Source of the DNA: Chamaecyparis obtusa
Taxonomy: Eukaryota > Streptophyta > Pinopsida > Cupressales > Cupressaceae
Assembly (NCBI GenBank): GCA_027943335.1
Contig: BSBK01006022.1
Span: 310,001-374,000 of the forward strand
Direction: 5' to 3'
DNA length: 64,000 nucleotides
The number at the start of each line of letters is the position of its first letter. Positions within the stretch are counted from its first letter, which is position 1. The translations under genes and the position numbers were made by a program. Shown here piece after piece: positions 9,287 through 20,986 of the stretch. The notes beneath the pieces were generated by a model that had not been told where the DNA came from, searched no databases, and was given only the letters and a program-made list of their open reading frames with translations.

Positions 9287-10243
9287 ATGTTTAAGAGGGG
9301 AGTGCCAAAGCTAAACAAAGATAACTTCACAGTATGGAAAAGTCGAATGAAGCTGCATATATCTGGAATTGGGAATTTTTCCCTAGATCTGATGGAGAAT
9401 GGATACCTTACACCGCCCACTGGTCCCTTGACCCTTGATCAACTAAGAGACAGGCATGAACATAATGTTACTATGATGGAGATTGTTGCTGCCTATTCAG
9501 ATGCTGAATTTGAAGACATCAAGGATTGTACTACTGCTAAGTAGATGTGGGATAAACTTGCTCAAATTTATAGTGGTGATGGGAATGTCAAGAGAGAAAG
9601 AGCTGAAAGCTTAAGAGGAAGATTCGATGACATACAAATGAAAGAAGGTGAAAACATTGTGCAGTACACAAATAGAATAAAGGAGGTAGTTCACGCTATT
9701 AGAGCATTAGATGGAGTTATTGATGAAGACACTATGGTAAACAAAATTCTAAGGACCATATTGCCTATCTATGCCATCAGAATATCTACAATTCATGAAA
9801 ATAGGTCAGCACCTAACAACACACTCACTCTTGATAATTTGATTGGAAAGCTTACAACATTTGAACTCAATAATTATGATAATAGTGTTGTACCAAATGT
9901 TGAATCTGCTTTTATGACTTCTCTAATGATTGGTAAGTCTAGTAGCACAAATAAGAATGATGATAGTGATATAAATACTGATGATGAGCTTGATGAACTT
10001 GATGGTCTTATGGCCAGGAGGTTGCCTAAAGGAAAAGGAAGATATAGAGGCAAATTACCTTTAGCATGCTTTAACTGTAAAGAGGTTGGTCATATTGCTG
10101 CTAGATGTCCACACAAGAAAGATGATGAAAGAACCAAAGACCGATAAGAAGGAAGCTATGGGAGAAGAAACAATAGAGGCTACCAACACTACAACAGAGA
10201 TAACTGAGAAAATAATGATAAAGGAAACAAGGTATGCTACATT
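9287..10243 (+). pseudogene. C1 gag, interrupted by stops and cut by G4
   Basis: Starts MFKRGVPKLNKDNF with the Copia gag DUF4219/UBN2 pattern: NFTVWKSRMK, then MWDKLAQIYSG, ESLRGRFDD and IVQYTNRIKEVV. A Ser/Asp-rich linker and one intact CCHC knuckle (CFNCKEVGHIAARC) follow near 10070. TAG at 9542-9544 splits the core, TAA at 10145-10147 follows the knuckle, and TGA at 10205-10207 comes next. The sequence is then interrupted at 10243 by G4 and resumes at 15727 in the gag-protease linker. C3 and C4 gags align over the full length. Confidence 0.88.
10239..10243. repeat. Target-site duplication of G4, left copy (ACATT)
   Basis: ACATT here and at 15727-15731 directly flank G4. Joining the flanks restores the C1 gag-to-protease sequence seen in C4. 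Confidence 0.9.
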
Positions 10244-11868
10244 TGATGCAGAGTGGTAGTGAAAGGTGATGGAATCTAACCAAATGCTTGTTTAACCCAC
10301 AAGCTTCCTAATAGGCATATAAGGCACACAAAGGCAAAAATGTGGCTAAAACCTCAGATTATGACTCCAAACTTTTAGAGATGCTTTGGAATATGCTAAC
10401 AAGGGTGATTCAAGTGGTTTCAAGGAGTTTCAACCATCTATGCACCCTAAAATGGACAATTTGTTCAAAACAGTCTATTAGGCCTAATAGCCTTCAACTA
10501 GCCCTCCAGCAGCGGTTTTGTGGATTTTTCTCCAACTTGTTCCAAAGGACTTGAAAAATAAATTGGTGTTTCAGATACCCTTTTGGGTGAACTATAACAT
10601 ACCAAAAAACCAATATCAAGTGCTTTGGGAAATGTGTCCAAAAAAGTGACTATCTCTATTTTAGAAGGTCAAATTAAGACGTTTAACAAAGCAACTTCAC
10701 CAAAAACCTATCCAAAACTCACCAAAATTGTAGGATCACCTATTCTCATGTCCAATTAAACATTCCAACAACAAATTTCAGGTTATGGGCTCATTTGCAT
10801 CAAAAGCCCCAAATCAAGCATGTTCAAACCCTTGTTCCTAGGGTATTAAGAGATCTCACACGTGCAATGGTTACCTTGATCAATTGAACCTGCACACACC
10901 CTTATTTTATCATCAATAACACAAATCAACTCACAAATTTTGTCCTCCTTCAAGCAAACCACATTCTACTATGACTGTCCCTGTTATTCTTTCTTGGAAC
11001 ACTATGTTAGTGTATTGAAAAATGCTTTGGTGGCCACCTTTATTAATGTCAGAAGATCATTTATGGATTAGAAGTACTTGTACATGTTAAACAATAACTA
11101 TTCCATGAAGAATTAGTAATCATTTCATAGAATGGCCATGGAAATTAGAAGAAAACTTCAAAACAATCCTTGAAACTGCCTGCTACAGTCAAGTTCAGCG
11201 AAATGTAAACAAGTAACTTGCTATTCTGGTTTCAAAACTAGAGTATAAGCATCAAGACACATCTAAAATTGCATCATACCACTTTCCAATGTAAAAGATA
11301 TGTAGAAAGCTTGAGATTCCTTTGAATTTGCTGTCAAAACAAACACTTTTATTCCAATGTTAAGGCACAGTCCGTACAATGATATCCTCCTTGTCGTACA
11401 ATCAACATATTATCATATGAGAAGGTAGTTAGGATGTCTAGTAACTAATTCCTACCAGTTACAACCCCAAACTCTTAACAAAATTTAAATTATTAACTTT
11501 CCCTCCAAAAAAGCCCTTTATAGCCATTGTATGGAATATTTGAATTTTTCAAAGAAATAACTAAGTTTTAATGGACTTATTGAATGGTCTGATCTATTAA
11601 ATGACTTGGTATCACTATGACACCTTATTAGATCCTATCCAAGGTCCCCTTTACTCTAAAAAAAGTATAAATCCTATCATATGCCTAGTTACAATTCTTG
11701 CAATATGAAATTTCAACAAGACATTCTGCAACATGGTAACTTTTTGCCTCTTCAAATGCCATGATTGGTTTTAAAATGGACCAATTGAATTTATGGAATG
11801 CTTCATGTCCCTTGTGTTTCCCTGGATCTTCATGGTGCCTATGAATAGCATATGATGCTCCTGCATCA
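10244..11868 (-). repeat. G4 3' LTR (1,625 bp)
   Basis: Plus strand TGATGCAGAGTGG...GATGCTCCTGCATCA, matching 14102-15726 with few differences. A minus-strand TATA box (CTATAAAGGG) lies at 11523-11514. The last part of the internal reading frame runs into this LTR to 11685. Apart from that tail I see no gene. Confidence 0.9.
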
Positions 11869-12296
11869 AATTCACCATCTTGAAAAATGTTCTTGTCCCA
11901 AGAACAAGTTCTTGGCCAAATTGTTTCTTTTCCTGTGTACCTCTGCCTCGGTTGTGTAAGGATGAAATCCCCTAATGTAAAACACCTTTTCTTTTGAACA
12001 CCTGCATAAGAAACATCAAAATATTTGTTAGAAGCAATAACTTCTGCCCTTGGGGCAGTCACCCTGTTTTGGTTGTTCACTGCCATGACTGTTTGGACAG
12101 TCCTTGTCTGCATTTGTTTCTTTTCTGTCACCTCAGGATAGTACTCTTGCTGTCCTTGTACCTTTCTATCCTTGCATTTATTAGGTCCTTTGATAGGACA
12201 ATAACAACTACCAATGAGGACCCCTTCACCATCTTGAAATGCTGTCCCCATTTCTGTCACAAAGTTCAGTATTTCCTGTCCTTTACCCTTTAACAC
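11685..12296 (-). pseudogene. G4 unknown C-terminal tail, running into the 3' LTR
   Basis: 203 codons in the same frame as the G4 gag and protease, beginning after a TAG at 12305-12303. It has no similarity I recognise; it is basic and polar with scattered Cys (SCYCPIKG, KNCN at the end). About 60 C-terminal residues are encoded by the LTR itself, below 11868. It stands where RT would begin in an autonomous element. It could be a relic of pol spacer or a captured sequence; I do not assign a function. Confidence 0.5.
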
Positions 12297-12302
12297 TTCT
12301 TG

Positions 12303-12947
12303 CTATCTCATCTCTGTTCTATCTCCCCTTTGACTAGTATCAAGTGCTTTAATGCTTCCAATAAGAAGGGATTCATGTCCCTCACAAGGTAATGGCATTA
12401 ATTCAACCCTTTTCCCATGACTCCATAGTGTATTTGTGAAACAGTCATGTGCAACTCGCCTAGATACTTGCCAAGTTCCACCTAAGATGACATGTGCACA
12501 GTTCATATTGACAACATCATATAATATTTGATCAGTATATTCACCTATTGAAAAGTTGACTATGGTCTGATAATGCACTAAGAAATTCTAATTGTCTTCC
12601 ACCCATGTAGCATAGTATGGCTTAGGATGGTGTTGAATAGGTAACTTCAATGCATTAATAACATCCCATGAAATTAAATTGCTACAAGTACCTGAATCTA
12701 TGACCAAATTATAAACTTCACCTTGTATCAAACAATTTGTCCTAAAAATACTTACTTGTGGTGTCCATTCCTTGCCTCTCCTAAACATTAAGAAGTCTCC
12801 TGTCTCAAGGCCTGCATTACCAATCTTCCTTACCTCCTCTTCTTCTTCATTTTCTCCCTGAATTAGTTGTACCCTCTTCTCTTTGTCAGGACATTTATAG
12901 GATTGATGCCCCACCTTTCCACATGTGAAGCATGTGCTGGTAAACAA
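12303..12947 (-). pseudogene. G4 zinc knuckle and retropepsin-like protease
   Basis: In frame with gag. CFTCGKVGHQSYKC (near 12915-12880) is an intact CCHC knuckle. It is followed by an acidic linker and a retropepsin with the catalytic motif VIDSGTCSNLIS near 12690 and the flap/C-terminal region YDVVNMNCAHVILGGTWQ near 12490. A TAG at 12590-12588 splits the protease, and TAG at 12305-12303 ends this block. The family motif usually written LLGRPW is here LGGTWQ. No RT follows. Confidence 0.8.
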
Positions 12948-13874
12948 ACCACTTCCTCTTCCTTGTCCACTCCTACCACCTCTCTGATTTTGTCCTCCTC
13001 TTGAATCAGAATTTGTACCTTTATCTTTTTCTTCCCATACTTGGGTTGTTCATCCTCTTCCTCTCATGGAAGATCCTCCCCTTGCATTGTGTCTTTCACT
13101 TCTCCTTTTTAGTTTCTCCTCTATCCTTAAAGCAATCTAATAACACTCTTTCACACTCTTGGGATTTGTAGCAGTAAACTCATCTTGAATGGCAAACTTC
13201 AAACCTCCTAAATACCTTGCAACCTTGACAACTTCTTCATCCAAACCTGATCTCATGCTCAGTTTGTAGAACTCATCCATGTATGCCTTTACATCCAAGT
13301 CTTTTTGCTTTAAGCCCTGCATCTTCTTATGCATTTGAACTTCAAAATCTTTAGGAAGGAAATTACTTTTCATTTTTGAAACCATTCTATCCCAAGAAGT
13401 GATTTTAGTCTTACCTCTTTTTCTTCTTTCAGCCTCCTCATGATCCCACCATAGGAGTGCATGTCCCTTCAATTTGGTCTTTGCCAACTTGACCCTTTGT
13501 CCCTCAGGTATATCATCACTTTCAAAATAAGCATCCATAGATGCAATCTAGTCCAGTAGGTCCTCTTCTTTCAGACTTCCATCATACATTGGAATGTCTT
13601 TCCTTACCTTGTAGCTATCTCCTTTCATAGCTTTCAGGATCCTAAGTGTCCTTTTCTCTTCAGGATCAACCTGTTGTTCCTCTTCTTCATTATTCTCTTC
13701 TTCTTCTTCTTCAGTATCTTCATCATCATTTACTGCTCTTCTCTGATTGGATTCAATTGTCTCTAGCCGTGCTAATAATACATTGTATGAGTCTTGTAGC
13801 TTAGCATTCTTTTCCTCTAACTCTTGAACTTTTCTTGCCCATCCTGCATTCCTAGGAGCCATTATATCAAACAA
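12948..13874 (-). pseudogene. G4 gag (capsid), broken by nonsense codons
   Basis: The frame opens at 13874, with a likelier start at 13862 (MAPRNAGWARKV). An N-terminal coiled and very acidic region (EDTEEEEEENNEEEEQQ) precedes a Retrotrans_gag domain: TKLKGHALLWWDHEEAERRKRGK, SWDRMVSKMKSNFLP, FYKLSMRSGL. Stops are TAG at 13550-13548, where relatives have Trp (LLDW), and TAG at 13139-13137 after KECY, where relatives have Gln. A third lies near 13055. All segments from 13874 to 11685 share one frame, so the damage is by substitution only. Confidence 0.85.
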
Positions 13875-14087
13875 ATCAAATCAAATACAAGATATCTCTG
13901 CTATCCAATACTTTTTCCTCACCAAGAACCCCTCTGATATCTCAAGCACACCTTTCAACTTTGGAACACACGAGGAGGAATCAAACACTCCAAGGTTTCA
14001 ACAATGGAACCGGTATACAAAAGACACCAAAAGACTTCAATGATGATGAAAACTTAACCTTCCAATACCCAAGGAGATCTTGCTGAT

Positions 14088-14099
14088 GCTCTGATACCA
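14088..14099 (-). other. G4 primer-binding site
   Basis: Minus strand TGGTATCAGAGC, two bases inside the 5' LTR that begins at 14102. The leader to the gag start at 13862 is about 225 nt and shows nothing else. Confidence 0.85.
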
Positions 14100-14101
14100 C
14101 T

Positions 14102-15726
14102 TGATGTAGAGTGGTAGTGAAAGGTGATGGAATCTAACCAAATGCTTGTTTAACCCACAAGCTTCCTAATAGGCATATAAGGCACACAAAGGCAAAAATG
14201 TGGCTAAAACCTTAGATTATGACTCAAAACTTTTAGAGATGCTTTGGAATATGCTAACAAGGGTGATTCAAGTGGTTTCAAGGAGTTTCAACCATCTATG
14301 CACCCTAAAATGGACAATTTGTTCAAAACAGTCTATTAGGCCTAATAGCCTTCAACTAGCCCTCCAGTAGCGGTTTTGTGGATTTTTCTCCAACTTGTTC
14401 CAAAGGACTTGAAAAATAAATTGGTGTTTTAGATACCCTTTTGGGCAAACTATAACATACGAAAAAACCAATATCAAGTGCTTTGGGAAATGTGTCTAGA
14501 AAAGTGACTATCTCTATTTTAGAGGGTCAAATCAAGACATTTAACAAAGCAACTTCACCAAAAACCTGTCCAAAACTCACCAAAATTGTAGGATCACCTA
14601 TTCTCATGTCCAATTAAACATTCCAACAACAAATTTCAGGTTATGGGCTCATTTGCATCAAAAGCCCCAAATCAAGCATGTTCAAACCCTTGTTCCTAGG
14701 GTATTAAGAGATCTCACACGTGCAATGGTTACCTTGATCAATTGAACCTGTACACACCCTTATTTTATCATCAATAACACAAATAAACTCACAAATGTTG
14801 TCCTCCTTCAAGTAAACCACATTCTACTATGACTGTCCCTGTTATTCTTTCTTGGAACACTATGTTAGTGTATTGAAAAATGCTTTGGTGGCCACCTTTA
14901 TTAATGTCAGAAGATCATTTATGGATTAGAAGTACTTGTACATGTTAAACAATAACCATTCCATGAAGAATCAGTAATAATTTCATAGAATGGCCATGGA
15001 AATTAGAAGAAAACTTCAAAACAATCCTTGAAACTGCCTGCTACAGTCAAGTTCAGCGAAATGTAAACAAGTAACTTGCTATTCTGGTTTCAAAACTAGA
15101 GTATAAGCATCAAGACACATCTAAAATTGCATCATACCACTTTCCAATGTAAAAGATATGTAGAAAGCTTGAGATTCCTTTGAATTTGCTGTCAAAACAA
15201 ACACTTTTATTCCAATGTTAAGGCACAGTCCGTACAATGATATCCTCCTTGCCGTACAATCAACATATTATCATATGAGAAGGTAGTTAGGATGTCTAGT
15301 AACTAATTCCTATCGGTTACAACCCCAAACTCTTAACAAAATTTAAATTATTAACTTTCCCTCCAAAAAAGCCCTTTATAGCCATTGTATGGAATATTTG
15401 AATTTTTCAAAGAAATAACTAAGTTTTAATGGACTTATTGAATGGTCTGATCTATTAAATGACTTGGTATCACTGTGACACCTTATTAGATCCTATCCAA
15501 GGTCCCCTTTACTCTAAACAAAGTATAAACCCTATCATATGCCTAGTTACAATTCTTGCAATATGAAATTTCAACAAGACATTATGCAACATGGTAACTT
15601 TTTGCCTCTTCAAATGCCATGATTGGTTTTAAAATGGACCAATTGACTTTATGGAATGCTTCATGTCCCTTGTGTTTCCCTGGATCTTCATGGTGCCTAT
15701 GAATAGCATATGATGCTCCTACATCA
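14102..15726 (-). repeat. G4 5' LTR (1,625 bp)
   Basis: Same length as the left LTR and nearly identical. It ends GATGCTCCTACATCA on the plus strand, so its minus-strand U3 start TGATGTAGGAGCATC matches the terminus shared by G1, G2 and G3. TATA box CTATAAAGGG at 15381-15372, minus. Confidence 0.9.
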
Positions 15727-15731
15727 ACATT
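15727..15731. repeat. Target-site duplication of G4, right copy (ACATT)
   Basis: Repeats 10239-10243 immediately after the G4 terminus. Confidence 0.9.
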
Positions 15732-17236
15732 ACTGAGGAAAAAGATATCACCAATACCAACACTGATGATGATGTGGAGGTAGTATTTGTGGCAATCAAG
15801 GATGATTTAGAAGAAGATGAAAGGTATGTAGAGACAAAACTTATCTCTAAGGTTATTAAGAGTGATACATGGATTAGAGATAGTGGCTCTACACATCACA
15901 TGACTGGTGATAATAAAAATTTGATTATCTTGAAGAATACAATGGAGGATCTGTAAGAATGGGTAATGATGCACCCTATATGGTAAGAGGTAAAGGATCC
16001 CTGATGATAAATGGTAGATTAAAATGTGAAAATGCTTATTGGGTAAAAGGACTAAACTATAATTTTCTAAGTGTGGCATAGCTGAACAATTCAGGCCACC
16101 GAGTTTCTTTTGAGAGCAAAAAGGTGAAGATATTTGATGATGGAGGAAGACTTGTTGGAACTGGTACACAATCTAGAGTTAATCTATTTTATGTTGATAA
16201 TGATCAGTCTTCTTGTTTAATGATGAAAGATGAAGATGCATGGTTGTGGCATAAAAGGTTATGTCATTTCAATTTTGATAACATGATTAAGATTAGTAAA
16301 AAGAAAAAGGTTAGACATCTTCCTAACTTATCTAAGCCTAATCATGTTATGTGTCATGAATGTCAGAAAGGTAAAATAACTAAAGCTAGTTTCAAAAGTA
16401 AAGATTATTCAACAAAGAAAATACTTGAGTTAGTGCATATTGACCTATGTGGTCCTATGAGAACTCAAAGTTACTATGGAGATAGATATTTTATTCTTTT
16501 TTTTGATGATTATACTAGGTTGATGACTATCATGTTCTTGAAAGAAAAATCTAAGGCATTCAAGATGTTCAAGTGGTATAAAGAAAAAGTAGAAAAAGAG
16601 ACTGGTAAAGAATTGAAATGCTTAAGATCTGATAGAGGAGGTGAATTTATCTTTGATGAATTTACTAATTTTTGTAATGAGCATGGTATTAAAAGACATG
16701 TCTCTGCACCGATGACACCTCAACAGAATGGCATTGCTGAAAGGAGGAATAGGTCAATTATTGACAACACAAGGACATTAATGATAGAAAAGAATGTTGC
16801 TCAAACATACTGGAGAGAAGCTGTTAGCACTGCTATTTATGTGCTAAACCGAGTACAACTGAACAAGGATGCTAACAAGACACCCTATGAGTTATGGTTT
16901 AAACACAAACCCACTGTAAGTTATTTTAGGATTTTTGGAAGCAAATGTTTTATTTTGAAAGATGAAAGAAATGGAAAGTTTGACTCAAAAGGTGATGATG
17001 GGATATTTCTAGGATATTCCAGTAAAAGTAAAGCATACAAGTGTCTAAATAGAGTAACTAACAAAATGATTGAAAGTACTAATGTTCGAGTTGATGAGTT
17101 TGATGATAAGAATACAAAGGAAAGAAGAAAGGATTTAGAAGACTATGGTAGATTCACTTACATTGAAAAACTTGAGTATCTACCAAAGCCCCAAACTATG
17201 ACAACCAGTCATCAGGAAAACAATACCGAGGAATAG
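15732..17236 (+). pseudogene. C1 protease and integrase
   Basis: Resumes the C1 polyprotein after G4. An acidic linker leads to the retropepsin motif RDSGSTHHMTG near 15885 (Copia proteases usually read IDSG-S-HM). A frameshift near 15925 follows, then the rest of the protease with a TAG near 16080. The open frame 16124-17236 holds the integrase: zinc finger HKRLCHFNF...CHECQKGK, then the D,D-35-E core with DLCGP, FFDDYTR (VDDYTR in relatives), RSDRGGEF, PQQNGIAERRNR and YWREAV. The Copia C-terminal region (FRIFGSKCF, GIFLGYSS) follows. It ends at a TAG (17234-17236) present at the same place in C3 and C4. Confidence 0.88.
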
Positions 17237-18959
17237 GAAAGAGAAACCAATGAGTAGGAAGGACCTACCAAGCAAGAAAATGAACCTACATAGGATGAAC
17301 CAGAAAGAAGAGATCAGATACTGGAAAGATTTGTTAGAAGACATCATCTTGAGACACAAATCATTGGAGATAGACAAGATGGCATGCAAACAAGGAGTAA
17401 AACAAGACAAGGTACACATCTAGTTTGTGAATATGAACCAAAGGATGTAAAAGTTGCATTGGAAAATGATGTATGGGTTAATGCAATGAAAGAAGAAATA
17501 GAGAAGAACAAAACTTAGAGTTTAGTACCTAGACCTAAGGACAAGAATGTTATCGATACTAAGTGGATACTCAAAAACAAGCAAAATGAGAATGGAGAGA
17601 TAACAAGGAACAAAGATAGATTAGTATGCAAGGGATATGTATAGGAGGAAGGAATTGATTATGGTGAAATATTTGCACCTATTGCTAGATTAGGAGTTAG
17701 AATGTTACTTGCATATGCTACACACAAAAAGTTCAAAGTTTACCAACTGGATGTCAAAACAACATTTCTGAATGGAATAATTGAAGAAGAAGTCTACATA
17801 GAACAACCTAAAGGGTTCATGGATCTAGAAAACAAAGATATAGTATGTAGATTATATAAAGCTTTATATGGTTTGAAGCAAGTACCTAGAGCCTAGTATG
17901 AGAGGTTGCATACTTATTTGTTAAGTATTGGATTTGTTAGAACAAGTGAGAACAACAATTTGTATATGAAAGGAGATACTGATGATACTATTCTTATTGC
18001 TGAAATATTTGTGGATGACATAATATTTGGAGGACAAGATCAAATCTATAAGTCATTTGCTGATGAAGTGGGAAGTGAATTTGAAATGTCTATGTTTGGA
18101 GAGATTAAGTTCTTTCTAGGACTACAAGTGATTCAATAGAATGATGGTATATTCATTACACAATCCAAATATATCAAGGAAGTATTGAAGACATTTGACA
18201 TGGAAGATGCTAAAACTATGGGAACACCGATGGCTACTAGATGTAAACTGACTAAGAAAGATGAAACTACAGAGGTGAACCAGCCACTATACCGATCTAT
18301 GATTGGTAAATTAATGTATGTAGTACATAGTAGACCAAACATAGCACATGTTGTGGGAATTGTTGCAAGATTTTTAGAAAATCCTAGAGAGTCACACATG
18401 GTTGCTACAAAGAGAATCTTAAGATACCTGAAGAAAATAGAAGATTATGAATTATGGTATCCTAAGGAAGGCAAATTTGAACTCAAAGTCTATACTGACG
18501 CTGATTGGGCTAGAAATGTGGATGATAGAAAGAGTACAACTGGAGGAGCATTTTTATTTGGTGAAAGACTTGTTACATGGACAAGTAAGAAGTAGGATTG
18601 CATTTCTTAGTCTACAACCAAAATAGAGTATGTTGCTGCTGCTACTAACTATTCAAATATTGCATATATCAAGAAAGTGTTAGAAGGTATGAATGAGATA
18701 ATCATCGAGCCAATGATTATATATTGTAACAAAACAAGTGCAATAAAAATTTCAAAGAATCGAGTGATGCACTCTAAAACAAAGAATATATATTAAGTAT
18801 CACTACATAAGAGAACAAGTACATGAGAAGAAAGTTAAGCTAGAATTTGTTACATCTAAAGAACAACTTGCAGACATATTTACAAAGCCTCTATTGAAGG
18901 ATACATTTGAATACTTGAGGACTAGACTTGGGGTTCATCCCCTTTCTACCGGTCACTAA
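17237..18959 (+). pseudogene. C1 reverse transcriptase and RNase H
   Basis: RT begins with the degraded linker and PRPKDKNVIDTKW. TAG at 17642-17644 follows GYV, replacing a Gln of relatives. VYQLDVKTTFLNG, YIEQPKGF and LYGLKQVPRA (then TAG for the Trp of W-YERL) follow. The catalytic motif FVDDIIFGG is intact near 18015. TAG at 18137-18139 comes after LQVIQ. The RNase H part reads SMIGKLMYVVHSRPNIA, YTDADWA and ADIFTKPL, with stops near 18595 and 18608 and a frameshift near 18795. It ends TAA 18957-18959. Many stops replace Gln or Trp codons. Confidence 0.88.
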
Positions 18960-19501
18960 TGTGATCTAGATGTTGCATCAACCTAATCTTATCAGAAGAT
19001 CATTCATGTTGATGCAACATAGTTCACACTTTGGATCATGTCTAAGGTTGTGAAAAGTTGAAGTACTGGAACCAATTGGCATAATAGTATACCGAGCTAC
19101 AGAGAATGTCTTGAACAACAAAGAGTTACATGGCTACTACAAAGTTGTACATTTATTTGTTTCTTTGGCATTGTTTTCAAAGGGAGAGATAAACAATATG
19201 AAACATTATGCACTGATGAGAACATTGAAACATCTATCTAAGGGAGAGACAAACTTAAAGAAAGGGAGAGCACTAAAGATTAGATATTGAGAACAGAAGA
19301 AGGAATCCGGGAGCTGAAAAGATCATATCTACAGAATGTCAAAGCTGCTTTGGTAATCCTATTGAGTAACATAGTGATTAAACATATTAAGCTAGGGAGA
19401 GCTTATACAACATTTGTTCACAGAGTTGTAGAATACATGTTTGGTATGTGTATGGTATATTTCATATTACTTGAGTTGCCATCAATGCCAAAGGGAGAGA
19501 T
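18960..19501 (+). other. C1 3' non-coding tract with repeated PPT-like motifs
   Basis: No gene. Four or five copies of AAAGGGAGAG-like purine blocks are spread over about 19175-19501, the last (CCAAAGGGAGAGAT) abutting the 3' LTR as the functional polypurine tract. Multiple PPT copies before the 3' LTR are a described Sirevirus trait. A 78-codon frame here (19287-19523) runs into the LTR and looks fortuitous. Confidence 0.75.
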
Positions 19502-20981
19502 TGATGAACTACAACTGATTTAGAACCTAATTGAACATCTATGATTAGAGATCACTAAGTTGCTGATTAGATATGTAATATGATTAAATCAGTAATATGT
19601 TGTTATTGATGTCAACTAGTTTGACAACACTTATCTTGTAAGTTACAATACCTAAACTTCTGTAGAAAAATGAGTAAATGAGATGAAGAACAAAAATATC
19701 TACATGCGGAAGATGTATATGATAGATGAGGATAAGGAATACATTGGGTAACTTGCTAATGAGTCTATGACCCTATGTTATTGACTTGATTATGTTTCAT
19801 TCATCTATGATGAGGAAATGAGATGAAAGATGCAAGGCAGTGTGGTCAGTTGATGAAGCATCACAATATACACCAAGTAGTGTAGTGTATACTAAGCATA
19901 GTATAAACCAAGCTTGTGTTCACCGACACATTTATTTGTTAACCAAGCATGAGAAAGGAACTAAATGATTAGTTTGGCCAATAAGGATTGATGAGTTGTA
20001 AAGTACCTCAAAATCAAAGATGGAGATAATGTTTGTTATGAAGATCAACGACTAGTATAATTCAAGGAAGATCTAAAAGATGGAATCAAAATGTGTTACT
20101 GGCACATCAGCTGAGGAAGGTTTAAGTAGAAAAATGGATGAAGGAGAATAAGTGGCAAAATCTTGTGGAGGAGAATAAAATGGTTTACTTGTCTATTTAA
20201 GAGACTAGGGTTTCATTATGAAACTTATGCCGGAAGAAGGAGACTGTAGAATTATTGCATGAACAAGCTTCATGTATGCCTGATCAAAATGGGTAAGGAG
20301 AACTGAACTATAGAGCTTACCGAGTGTTAGAAAGCTATTACCGAGAGACAGTAAGTCATTGATTATTGTTGATATAGAATTGATATATTAATCAGAGGAT
20401 TTGAATGAGCTTAACATAGATTTGATAATCTGAAATTGAAGTTGTATTGTAATCAGATCACCTACTATTACATTTTAACCATTGTATATAGACAAATCTC
20501 TTAATAGAGTGGACTAGGAAAGTCTTATATGTATCATTCATAAAATGAACATTGTTATCCTGTCAACCCCATAGTGAATGCTGGTTGGATGATAATGGTT
20601 GGTCTAAGATCCTCTAACAAGGTCACACCTCATAGTGTGTTTGTAACCTTTAATAGGGTTGGGTCTTCACCAACCTCACTTCAGAAGAGTGAACAATTTT
20701 TGGGTTGCTAGTCCCAAGTGGTTTTTCCCTTCACAAGGTTTCCACGTTAAATCCATTTTTTTATGTGTTCATTGTGGTGATTATTTGTTATCATACTTTA
20801 CATATTGCATGTTGGATTTGATCAGTAATCATTATATGTTATTGACTGGTAATCGGTAAAAGCACATACAGTATAGTATTTTATGTTACTGAGCTGCAAA
20901 AGTTTGAGTAAATTGTTTTGGATTATACATTTTGATTTGGGACTGGATAATTGATTCACCCACCTCTTAGTTATTTTAACA
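19502..20981 (+). repeat. C1 3' LTR (1,480 bp)
   Basis: TGATGAACTACAACTG...TTATTTTAACA, matching 7744-9222 with many scattered transitions and small indels. It ends at the AATCT duplication. The small frames inside have no family match. Confidence 0.9.
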
Positions 20982-20986
20982 AATCT
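20982..20986. repeat. Target-site duplication of C1, right copy (AATCT)
   Basis: Repeats 7739-7743 directly after the C1 3' LTR. Confidence 0.9.

Larger units (their letters stand above)
10244..15726 (-). mobile_element. G4: non-autonomous Gypsy element, gag and protease only
   Basis: A complete insertion of 5,483 bp with two 1,625-bp LTRs, a tRNA-Met-type PBS and an internal region of only 2.2 kb. The internal region codes for a Gypsy gag with zinc knuckle and a retropepsin, then about 200 codons of unrecognised tail. There is no RT, RNase H or integrase, so it must have moved with enzymes from another element. The LTRs look about 98-99% identical by eye, so it is much younger than its host C1. 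It resembles gag-bearing non-autonomous plant elements of the TR-GAG kind but keeps a protease. Confidence 0.88.
7744..20981 (+). mobile_element. C1: Ty1/Copia element, Sirevirus-like, with G4 nested in it
   Basis: Full-length plus-strand Copia element of 13.2 kb, of which 5.5 kb is the G4 insertion. Order: 5' LTR, tRNA-Met-type PBS, gag with one zinc knuckle, protease, integrase, RT, RNase H, a non-coding tract with repeated PPT-like motifs, and 3' LTR. Integrase before RT defines Copia. The VDDIIFGG RT motif and multiple polypurine motifs are what is known of Sireviruses. The LTRs are 1,479 and 1,480 bp and clearly diverged, and the coding region has many stops, so it is old and dead. It belongs to the same family as C3 and C4. 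Confidence 0.9.

Noticed and set aside
19287..19523. 78-codon plus frame before the C1 3' LTR, also seen reversed at 42919-43113
   Set aside because: It lies in the PPT tract and runs into the LTR; shared only because the copies are homologous, with no protein family match.
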